A stretch of DNA of 11,597 nucleotides from Caryophanales bacterium UBA4691. Lineage in GTDB: Bacteria > Bacillota_I > Bacilli_A > RFN20 > CAG-826. Shown here piece by piece: positions 5,293-11,597 of the stretch. Location of the stretch: NCBI GenBank assembly GCA_002404865.1, contig DHKP01000018.1, positions 1-11,597 of the forward strand. The letters are read 5' to 3'. The translations under genes and the position numbers were made by a program. The notes under the pieces were generated by a model. The model did no database searches. It was not told the origin of the DNA and saw only the letters and a program-made list of their open reading frames with translations. How positions within the stretch are numbered: the stretch's first letter is position 1; every line of letters starts with the position of its first letter.

Positions 5293-6867
5293 TTAGGCTT
5301 TTAGATTGAGCGATTTCTCAATGAAATTGGCGACGAATTTCGCACCTTCAATAGATAGATGGACGCCATCGTCGTCTCTAAGCAATGTTTTGTATCCCTT
5401 GCTATAATTTTCAAATTCGTTTCTCAAATCAATCAATTTCAACCCGAGTTCCTTCGCGATTTTCCTTTGGATGGGATTTACTTCATTCTTTATGGTGTCG
5501 TTAGGTATCTTAAACTTATTTCCATCTACAGTTTTCGGAGAAGTCATGATGACGATTTCGCTCGTGGCAAATTTCTTTTGATAGTTGCTTATGAGCTTTT
5601 TGAATTCCGCTTCGTAGAAGTTTTTGGCGTTATCCCAGCCCGTCGCATCGTTTGTCCCGAGCATGATAAGGATGATGCCAGGCGAAAACTTAATGCTATC
5701 GAGGTAAGCGCCGGTTTTTTCGTATTTAAAGTTTTCCCCCAATCCGCCGTATCCGGTTATTTGAGCCCCGTTGGCGCCGAAATTGCCAACAACGTAATCG
5801 TAGCCCAAATCGCTTTGCAAATAGACTGGGTAGGATTCATCGTGCCAAGCATGCCCATAGGTGAGGCTATCGCCGATGCAGGCGATGCGTTTGGCCCTGC
5901 TTTTGCCGAAGAGCCAGCTCTCAAGAGAAGGGCTATTTTTGTCGCCTTCATGCTTAATGGCTTTGTCCCAAATGCCATGCCCCTCGTTCTCGTAGGAAAC
6001 AAATTCGATCTCTTTGCTGCCGGCTTTTTTCAAAAGATCAACCATCTCGCTTGTCCCAGAATAAGGAACGCTCGTGTCTTTCGTACCGTGGAAAGTATAG
6101 ATCGGGAAATCCTTCAAGAGGTCTATCGCGTCTTTTGGGCCGCCGCCGCAAATAGGCACGGCCGCGGCGAAGATGTCCTTATGCCTCGCGATGATATCCC
6201 AGGCGCCGAATCCGCCCATCGAAAGGCCCACAACGTAAACCCGGTTCGCGTCAACGTATTCATAGTCTCTATATTTCTCGACGAGAGAGACAACGCTTTT
6301 CATGACGCTTGACTCTTGGACTTTCTTCGATTCGTAATTCCCATTCTCCCAAGGGGTATCAACCCATTGGGACGAAGAAGGGCACTGAGGCGCTAATACG
6401 ACGCTATCCATGAAGAGGCTTTTGGAGCCGGGCTTCACTACCTCCTTTATCGCGTTCTTGAGTTGGGAAACGTTGTCGTTCCCCCGCTCGCCCGCGCCAT
6501 GGAGGAATAAAACCAAAGGCACTTTCTCATCGTCGGCGATATCCGGCAGATACTCGCAGTAGTTCAAGCCACTCTCCGATTTCGCCACGAAAAGCGATTT
6601 AGACTTAATCACGGTGTCTTTCTCGCTAATTTCCTTGGAGCCGTTTTGATCAAGGAAAAGCCTTTTGCACACCGTGCATTCGTAATAAGCGATATGCCCC
6701 TCCTTGACTTCGCCCGGTTCAACTTTGTCTATGAATTTCAAGCTATGTGAGGTGTGCTCTGAACTGACGCTAGAGTTTGTCGAGCCACCACTTGAAGATA
6801 AACCCGTATTAATGTTGCACCCGCTCAAAAGTAATAGTGGTAACAAAAGATATATTCTGTTTTTCAT
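5293..6867 (-). CDS. Lipoprotein with two esterase domains: CE1-like alpha/beta-hydrolase plus SGNH hydrolase
   Basis: 524 residues from the ATG at 6867. Signal peptide MKNRIYLLLPLLLLSGC has lipobox LSGC with lipidated Cys17, then a Ser-rich linker. A small domain YYECTVCKRLF (61-71), seen in Firmicute surface proteins, follows. Domain 1 (about 95-300) is an alpha/beta-hydrolase of feruloyl-esterase/depolymerase type: oxyanion LFLHGAGERG, nucleophile Ser216 in GLSMGG, Asp264 in HGTKD, His297 in EGHG. Domain 2 (about 325-520) is an SGNH/GDSL hydrolase: Ser334 in GDSLTYG, Gly364 in GNFGANG, Asn406 in LGTND, Asp500 and His503 in DGVH. All catalytic residues are present, so both sites look active. 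It probably removes feruloyl and acetyl groups from hemicellulose at the membrane surface (inferred). It follows the surface-protein gene by 89 bases and ends at a terminator. Confidence 0.9.
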   Translation of the reverse strand: MKNRIYLLLPLLLLSGCNINTGLSSSGGSTNSSVSSEHTSHSLKFIDKVEPGEVKEGHIAYYECTVCKRLFLDQNGSKEISEKDTVIKSKSLFVAKSESGLNYCEYLPDIADDEKVPLVLFLHGAGERGNDNVSQLKNAIKEVVKPGSKSLFMDSVVLAPQCPSSSQWVDTPWENGNYESKKVQESSVMKSVVSLVEKYRDYEYVDANRVYVVGLSMGGFGAWDIIARHKDIFAAAVPICGGGPKDAIDLLKDFPIYTFHGTKDTSVPYSGTSEMVDLLKKAGSKEIEFVSYENEGHGIWDKAIKHEGDKNSPSLESWLFGKSRAKRIACIGDSLTYGHAWHDESYPVYLQSDLGYDYVVGNFGANGAQITGYGGLGENFKYEKTGAYLDSIKFSPGIILIMLGTNDATGWDNAKNFYEAEFKKLISNYQKKFATSEIVIMTSPKTVDGNKFKIPNDTIKNEVNPIQRKIAKELGLKLIDLRNEFENYSKGYKTLLRDDDGVHLSIEGAKFVANFIEKSLNLKA

Positions 6868-6876
6868 ATTTCTCCC
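6868..6876 (-). promoter_or_regulatory. Ribosome binding site deciding the lipoprotein start
   Basis: GGGAG (6876-6872) lies four bases before the ATG at 6867. The alternative in-frame ATG at 6894 has AGG touching it with no spacing, and would place nine extra residues before the signal peptide. The start at 6867 is therefore preferred. Confidence 0.65.
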
Positions 6877-6934
6877 AATTAAATAGAAGGGCATCCTAAA
6901 GCCAATTCAGTTTTAGAGCACATCCCTTTCTTTA

Positions 6935-6954
6935 GCTTTGTGTTCAAGCAAAGC
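6935..6954 (-). other. Small hairpin between the surface-protein and lipoprotein genes
   Basis: GCTTTG (6935-6940) and CAAAGC (6949-6954) pair around an 8-base loop two bases after the surface-protein stop codon. No T-tract follows on the minus strand, so it is more likely an mRNA-stability or partial-attenuation element than a full terminator. I see no good promoter in the 89-base gap, which suggests co-transcription. Confidence 0.35.
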
Positions 6955-6956
6955 GC

Positions 6957-9900
6957 TTAGGCATTTGCAAAGATTGATTGATCATAGCTTACTTCATACG
7001 TGAAGTTACCTTTGCCATCATGAGCAAATACCTCAAGATAAAGTTTGCCCTTCAAGAAGAAGATGTTTTTGACGTTGAACTTCTTGAATTCGCCAGCCCC
7101 ATCAACCTTTCCGTTCAATGGCACGGTGGCTAGTCCGACTTCGTTTCCATCCCAATCGAAGGCTCTGATTTTCGCATTATATAAGCCATCTTGGGTATAA
7201 AGCATATAGATGTAGTTCCCATCGGTGGTAAGTTGCATATTTAAGACAGTGCCATCGACGCTTGTATCTTTATCTGGCTGTTTGTTACCGAAAGTTTTTC
7301 CAGTCAAATTTCCATCTTCGTCAGCGAAATAGAATTTATTGCCATCGAAGAACACGTATTTTTTATAGACATCGCTATAAGTTCCGTAGATTGCCGGAGC
7401 GTCTGTGCCCTTGACCGTCAGATCTTCGCCTTGAATCACATTAAGGGTATCTGCATCAAAGAAAGTGATTGTCGCATTTCTATTGTTGAATACGCCTAAT
7501 TTCCCGTCTTTGGTAAAGATAGTTGTGGCCTTGACCCACTCTGGGTCTTGCTTATCTTGAGTAATTAATTCGAATACTTTGGATTGTTCCTTGATAGTGA
7601 CTCCAGTGGCGCTGACTTCAAGCTGAGCAACCATCGCGGCTTGTGAACCGCCATTGATTGAGACCGTTGCATACACGTTTCCATTCAAAGTTACTGTAGA
7701 ATCGATGATGCCTTCTTTGTTTTCGCCTTTATATGGCACTTTGATTTTATAGCCTTCGCTATTGAGAAGTTTACTTGTGTAGCTAGGATTTTTCCCTTCG
7801 TTAGACGCTTTCCCGATATATCCCCCTAATGTGGCGGAGTCAAAGTGCTTGGCAAAATTAGGATTGAACGCCGCAGACGAAATGAAGAAACCGTCGTTAG
7901 AAATTTTTGCGCACATCAAATAAGTTTCGTCGCCATTCAGAATCAATTGGTAAGCGCGGCTTTCCCAACCTGCTCCAAAATTCCAATATTTCCAGTTATC
8001 ATTTTCTGGCATATTCGTGTAATCGAATTTATATTTCTGGCCTTCAGGAGTGTGATAGACTTCATTGCCTTCCCAATCATATACGAGGGTCCTAAAATCA
8101 TAATTTTGTTTGTTACCAGGTTCTTCGCTTTCGCCATATTGGGCTATAACGATGATGTAATCGTCGTTACCGCTAAGATCAGTGATGCCTTCATGTTTCG
8201 TTAAGTTTCCCCAGCTTTGGAATTTGCCAATGAAGTTCTCTTTGAGCACATTTCCGTTTTCATCCAAAAGCCATGTTGTATTACCATCATAAGCAGCGAA
8301 TTTCCTTAACGTTTTGTTAAAGGTCAAACCTTTGACTACTAATTGCCAGGGGAATTGCAAGCTTATCTTGCCAGTCTCTTTCAAAGTGTTTTTGCTATAA
8401 ATAGTAACCTCTTGCACTTCTGAACCAGCAACATCTGCCCTTACTAAGCCTAATTTGTCATCTCCTAAATCCACAATGCTTCCTAGACTTCCCCAGTCGG
8501 CTTTGTGCTCAGGAATAACGAGATTGCTCTTCACCTCTTTCATGGTACTAAAATCAAATTTTACAAGAGCCGCTTTCTTTCCTTCGTAAGCCCCTAAGAA
8601 AGAATAGAGATATCCATTGTCTATAAAAGAAGAATAAGGAATCTTCAAATCACCACTATCATCTTTGAAGAAGCTATAGTTTTTGATGGAATAGAACTGA
8701 GCATCAGCCATTTTATCTTTTTTGGCTAATTCATGCCCCTCAAGATAGGAAGGGAAAGTGTATTCTGGCACCTCGCCTAAACTTGTTAAGTTGATACTTC
8801 TAATTGATACTTCTTCTGCATAATCGCTAAGTAAGACAATTTCGACTTTGTTTTCCCCTTCAACAATGTTCACGTTTCTTAAGAATATTTTTTGATAGGC
8901 GTTCTTTACTTTGGTTTCGTCGGAACTACTAACTTGTTTGGCGGTGGTTTCGCTATCGATAGTCTTACTAAGGCCATTGACTTTTAAATTGATGGCTTTG
9001 TTTAGCGCTATCGCTTTAGAAACATAGCTATCACCCTCTTTTTCGTAAGAAGAGGCCAAATCAATGGAAACATCAGCCGTAGTGAAAGAAGCTGAATTGA
9101 ATTTGAAAGCGATGCTTCTATTTTCTTCGGCTGCACCGCTAATCAAAACGTTTTCGGTTTTAGGGCTTTCGGCAATCGAACTATTTTCATCAACCACATA
9201 TACTGGAGCCGATTCTTTCTTGAAGCCATTAAGCGTTAAGGAAGGATCGTCAGCGTTTAATTCTTTCGCCGTCTTCACTTTAACGAAGAGTTCGTCCACG
9301 CTCTTTTCGTTTTCGACTTTGATTTTCGTCTCTAAATCGGAACCAAACGAAACGGTTTTACTATCATCTTCGATAGTGATTTTATCTTCGCTCATCAATC
9401 TCTTATTACCAGAAGAATATCTGGCGACAATTTTTAAAGAGGATGAATCGGAGTTAGAAAGTTTTTCGCCATCCTTTAACAAGAGGTTCCCTTCATCTAC
9501 GTCATAAGAGAGGATATCCCCTTCGTTATATTCTTCTTCTTTGACAACGGTTATTGGGAATATTCCCTTGATATCCTTGTTATTTCTAAGAGAGACAGCG
9601 CCTTCGCTATCCCCAACTTTAAGAGGATTTTCACCTGCAACAACGTCTGAAATATTCACATCGCACGGAGTTCCGTCGTTGTTAATGCCTTCAACTTTGA
9701 TTCCTTGAATATCAAGTTTTTCGCCTTCCTTATAATAAATGATATAAGGATTCTCAGTAACTTTTAGTTTGCTTATCGCAACCGGGGCTAAAACTACGTC
9801 GAAATCAAATGTCTTGTCTTTATAGGTGAACTTGATAATGCCACCATCTTCTACGAAATCCGAAGGAACCTCCATTTCGACTTGGTCGTCATATAGTCGC

Positions 9901-10220
9901 TCTTCAATCTCTTCTTCGCCTTTTTTATAGTGGGCATAAACTTCGAAATCATCGAATTTAGGGATGGCTCTGCCATTATCGTAATAGCCTAGGCCATCCT
10001 TTAATTTAGCCGTGATTTTTTCTAATATAAGCTCTTTGTTTTGATTTTCACTATTGTTGCTGCTACTTGCTTGAGTGTTATTAGAATCAGTCTTCCCATT
10101 ATTAGCTATTCCATTAAGATAATTCGTATAGCTAGTCCAAGCGTATAATGGAATGGACCCAGCTACAAAAATCCCTGCGCACGCAATAGAAATCAAAGAT
10201 ATTAGTTTTACTTTTTTCAT
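6957..10220 (-). CDS. Large extracellular surface protein: Ig-like domains, carbohydrate-binding-like domain, beta-propeller
   Basis: 1087 residues; exact family not recognised. An N-terminal hydrophobic segment (6-27, ending PLYA before Trp28) is a signal peptide or membrane anchor. An N/S-rich linker follows (about 41-63). Then two bacterial Ig-like (Big_3-type) domains, about 85-146 and 148-225 (ISKLKVTENPYIIYYKEGEK is characteristic), and a third beta-rich region to about 325. A jelly-roll resembling CBM6/35 (about 340-490) has INLKVNG and VNIVEGENKVEIVLL. The C-terminal 570 residues carry repeating blade-like units (WLLDENGNVL, VYDWEGNEVY, YFADEDGNLT, AFDWDGNEVG), suggesting a beta-propeller. 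No LPXTG or C-terminal anchor is visible. It lies 45 bases after the GH3 gene, with AGGA 12 bases before the ATG. It may bind or process glycan alongside GH3; no catalytic residues can be named. Confidence 0.82.
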   Translation of the reverse strand: MKKVKLISLISIACAGIFVAGSIPLYAWTSYTNYLNGIANNGKTDSNNTQASSSNNSENQNKELILEKITAKLKDGLGYYDNGRAIPKFDDFEVYAHYKKGEEEIEERLYDDQVEMEVPSDFVEDGGIIKFTYKDKTFDFDVVLAPVAISKLKVTENPYIIYYKEGEKLDIQGIKVEGINNDGTPCDVNISDVVAGENPLKVGDSEGAVSLRNNKDIKGIFPITVVKEEEYNEGDILSYDVDEGNLLLKDGEKLSNSDSSSLKIVARYSSGNKRLMSEDKITIEDDSKTVSFGSDLETKIKVENEKSVDELFVKVKTAKELNADDPSLTLNGFKKESAPVYVVDENSSIAESPKTENVLISGAAEENRSIAFKFNSASFTTADVSIDLASSYEKEGDSYVSKAIALNKAINLKVNGLSKTIDSETTAKQVSSSDETKVKNAYQKIFLRNVNIVEGENKVEIVLLSDYAEEVSIRSINLTSLGEVPEYTFPSYLEGHELAKKDKMADAQFYSIKNYSFFKDDSGDLKIPYSSFIDNGYLYSFLGAYEGKKAALVKFDFSTMKEVKSNLVIPEHKADWGSLGSIVDLGDDKLGLVRADVAGSEVQEVTIYSKNTLKETGKISLQFPWQLVVKGLTFNKTLRKFAAYDGNTTWLLDENGNVLKENFIGKFQSWGNLTKHEGITDLSGNDDYIIVIAQYGESEEPGNKQNYDFRTLVYDWEGNEVYHTPEGQKYKFDYTNMPENDNWKYWNFGAGWESRAYQLILNGDETYLMCAKISNDGFFISSAAFNPNFAKHFDSATLGGYIGKASNEGKNPSYTSKLLNSEGYKIKVPYKGENKEGIIDSTVTLNGNVYATVSINGGSQAAMVAQLEVSATGVTIKEQSKVFELITQDKQDPEWVKATTIFTKDGKLGVFNNRNATITFFDADTLNVIQGEDLTVKGTDAPAIYGTYSDVYKKYVFFDGNKFYFADEDGNLTGKTFGNKQPDKDTSVDGTVLNMQLTTDGNYIYMLYTQDGLYNAKIRAFDWDGNEVGLATVPLNGKVDGAGEFKKFNVKNIFFLKGKLYLEVFAHDGKGNFTYEVSYDQSIFANA

Positions 10221-10265
10221 AATTGTATCTCGTCCTTTGAAATGTTATCCAATGTTTCATGCCAA

Positions 10266-11597
10266 TTAATCGACGCGGTTACTTTTATTGCCACCATTAT
10301 GGGAAGAATTTGCATCTTTCTTCCTCTTATTAAACAAACCGGCTATTGGCTCCCAAAATACAGCAACACCCCAGAAAACAACACCGAATCCAACCAAAAC
10401 ATCGAGAGCATACAAAGTCGGTTTCCACCAATTGAATGGCTCAATCTTTTTAGTCATGATGATTTGTGATTCTTGGTCAGCACTAGCGTTATAAGTGGAG
10501 TTAAGATAAAGCACTCTAAGCCACGCATAGATGGAATGGTGCATCGCTTCCCTCATGGCGTATTGCAATCTCTTAGGCCCAGTTTCAGAGTAATCAAAAC
10601 CATAGCCTGGATTAAAGCTCACAGCCATGCCCAAATCTTGGCCCGCTCTCAAAGCTTGGTCAAGGACCATGAAGTCGGCGCTAACCTCACCAGAATAATC
10701 GGATATTATGCGTCCTTTATAAGCCCACTCTCCTCTTGCAACCACCGTGTTAAGCGCGATGCTTCCGCCGCTATAAATCGCACCAACTCTGTTATAAGTC
10801 GTCATTAATCCAACGGCGCCAGCTCTTTGAACGGCCCATTGGAAGGGCTTGAGATATACTTCTCTTAAGGCTTGCTCTGTAAGCCAATTGAAAAGCCTAT
10901 GCCTATGCTCTTCGGTATCGTTGCAGACAAAGTGCTTGATGCTTGGATAAACACCGGCATTTTGCATTCCCTTAACCGTTTCGACTAACATGTAGCTAGA
11001 AAGAACGGGACATTCAGAGTAATATTCAAAGTTTCTGCTTCCTAGTGGGGTTCTATGAATATTTGCGCCTGGTCCCCAAGAGCCAGCGATATTTAGCTTA
11101 TTGGCTTCGTTCCCATAAGATAAGCCAAAGGAATAGGCAAGGACTTTTGACCAAGTCTGAGCGATCACCATTTCATTAGGGTATCCAGTCCCCCTAGGGA
11201 AGCCATCATTAAAGCCAGCGATTTGAGCTGGGCCATCGTATTCTTTATTGGAAGGCATGCCGATACTATCTAATTTAGGAGTTCCGTAAGAGTTTTGAAT
11301 GAATTTATTCGCCTCTTCGGTCGTAAGCTGATTTAAAACTTCTTGCCACAATGGATCGTCATAGTCAGCGCCTAGTTTTTTGCCAACTTCCGTAAGGCCT
11401 ACGCTCGCATCGTATATTTTGCGGTTCGTGTCTTTGCTGCCCCATTTGAAATCGGGAATTTCAAGCGCTTTCCCATCGTAATCCACGGTTGCGTTATCCC
11501 ATTCAGTCCCTTTGTTCTTGTCCCAGGAAACGTATTTCTTTAGCTCATCGGACATTTTTCTATTTTCAGGCCTACTCATTTCGAAAGGATTAGGGAA
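10266..11597 (-). CDS. GH3 glycoside hydrolase (beta-glucosidase-type) with C-terminal membrane anchor, 5' part outside the window
   Basis: The frame is open to the right edge, so the start lies outside; 443 residues are visible. An in-frame ATG at 11579 has six coding codons before it and no ribosome site, so it is internal. Numbered from that Met: the GH3 TIM-barrel signature GPGANIHRTPLGSRNFEYYS (169-188), Lys215-His216 in IKHF, and probable nucleophile Asp294 in IISDYSG. Then comes a transmembrane helix (about 389-410) followed by basic NKRKK and a polar tail, anchoring the enzyme by its C-terminus with the barrel outside. The barrel sits at the C-terminal end, which fits the permuted GH3 order (GH3_C, Fn3, GH3_N) known in some gut bacteria. 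The acid/base residue would then be upstream, out of view. It likely heads or continues a transcript with the next two genes. Confidence 0.88.
   Translation of the reverse strand, partial: FPNPFEMSRPENRKMSDELKKYVSWDKNKGTEWDNATVDYDGKALEIPDFKWGSKDTNRKIYDASVGLTEVGKKLGADYDDPLWQEVLNQLTTEEANKFIQNSYGTPKLDSIGMPSNKEYDGPAQIAGFNDGFPRGTGYPNEMVIAQTWSKVLAYSFGLSYGNEANKLNIAGSWGPGANIHRTPLGSRNFEYYSECPVLSSYMLVETVKGMQNAGVYPSIKHFVCNDTEEHRHRLFNWLTEQALREVYLKPFQWAVQRAGAVGLMTTYNRVGAIYSGGSIALNTVVARGEWAYKGRIISDYSGEVSADFMVLDQALRAGQDLGMAVSFNPGYGFDYSETGPKRLQYAMREAMHHSIYAWLRVLYLNSTYNASADQESQIIMTKKIEPFNWWKPTLYALDVLVGFGVVFWGVAVFWEPIAGLFNKRKKDANSSHNGGNKSNRVD

Noticed and set aside
5359..6312. A 317-codon open frame on the plus strand inside the dual-esterase gene
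   Set aside because: It is antisense to a gene with two complete sets of catalytic motifs. Its translation has no recognisable motif, and it reflects the codon pattern of the real gene.
6868..6894. Start of the esterase lipoprotein at the upstream ATG (6894)
   Set aside because: It has no properly spaced ribosome site and would add nine residues before a standard lipoprotein signal peptide.
10175..10220. Lipobox around Cys14 of the large surface protein
   Set aside because: The Cys is only 14 residues in, the -3 residue is Ser, and the hydrophobic stretch continues after it, so a signal peptide or transmembrane anchor fits better.

Overview
The window looks like AT-rich DNA from an uncultured, gut-type low-GC Firmicute (Bacilli/Erysipelotrichales/RF39-like). 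This rests on GGAG-type ribosome binding sites, lipoprotein and surface-protein styles typical of that group, and AAA_14/DUF4143 ATPases close to those I know there. The standard genetic code fits: the long genes read through with TGG for tryptophan and TGA is not needed as a sense codon. The taxonomic placement is inference. Every supported gene lies on the minus strand, so transcription runs from high to low coordinates.

Right side (11597 to about 5200): a carbohydrate-active, extracellular gene set. It starts with the 3' part of a membrane-anchored GH3 glycoside hydrolase (5' end beyond the window). Then come a 1087-residue surface protein (N-terminal membrane segment, Ig-like domains, carbohydrate-binding-like beta-sandwich, probable beta-propeller) and a lipoprotein fusing two esterases, an alpha/beta-hydrolase and an SGNH hydrolase. 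A strong hairpin terminator (5202-5245) closes the set. The three proteins plausibly bind, deacylate and hydrolyse an acylated plant-type glycan at the cell surface.

Middle (about 5200 to 2750): a 545-base gap holds an IS-like pair of repeats, a short palindrome and two perfect 17-base direct repeats. These lead into a compact two-gene unit, an SMC/ABC-type AAA ATPase followed by an 8-base-overlapping TOPRIM-like protein. This is the layout of ATPase plus TOPRIM-nuclease anti-phage modules (PARIS, AbiL/Rlo-like, or a split OLD/Gabija). I cannot assign it to a named type, and it is the best candidate here for an undescribed defence system.

Left side (about 2713 to 1): a stand-alone short-chain dehydrogenase with its own promoter, a candidate operator and a terminator, then two tandem paralogous AAA_14/DUF4143 ATPases, both interrupted. 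The first has its Walker A half and the rest of the protein in different frames; the junction is a heptamer A AAT TTG directly before an in-frame TGA. The second is cut by the window edge and already broken at its P-loop. Both are preceded by related leaders with repeats spaced 33 to 37 bases apart. The gap between them holds dense inverted repeats that can form a three-way-junction fold.
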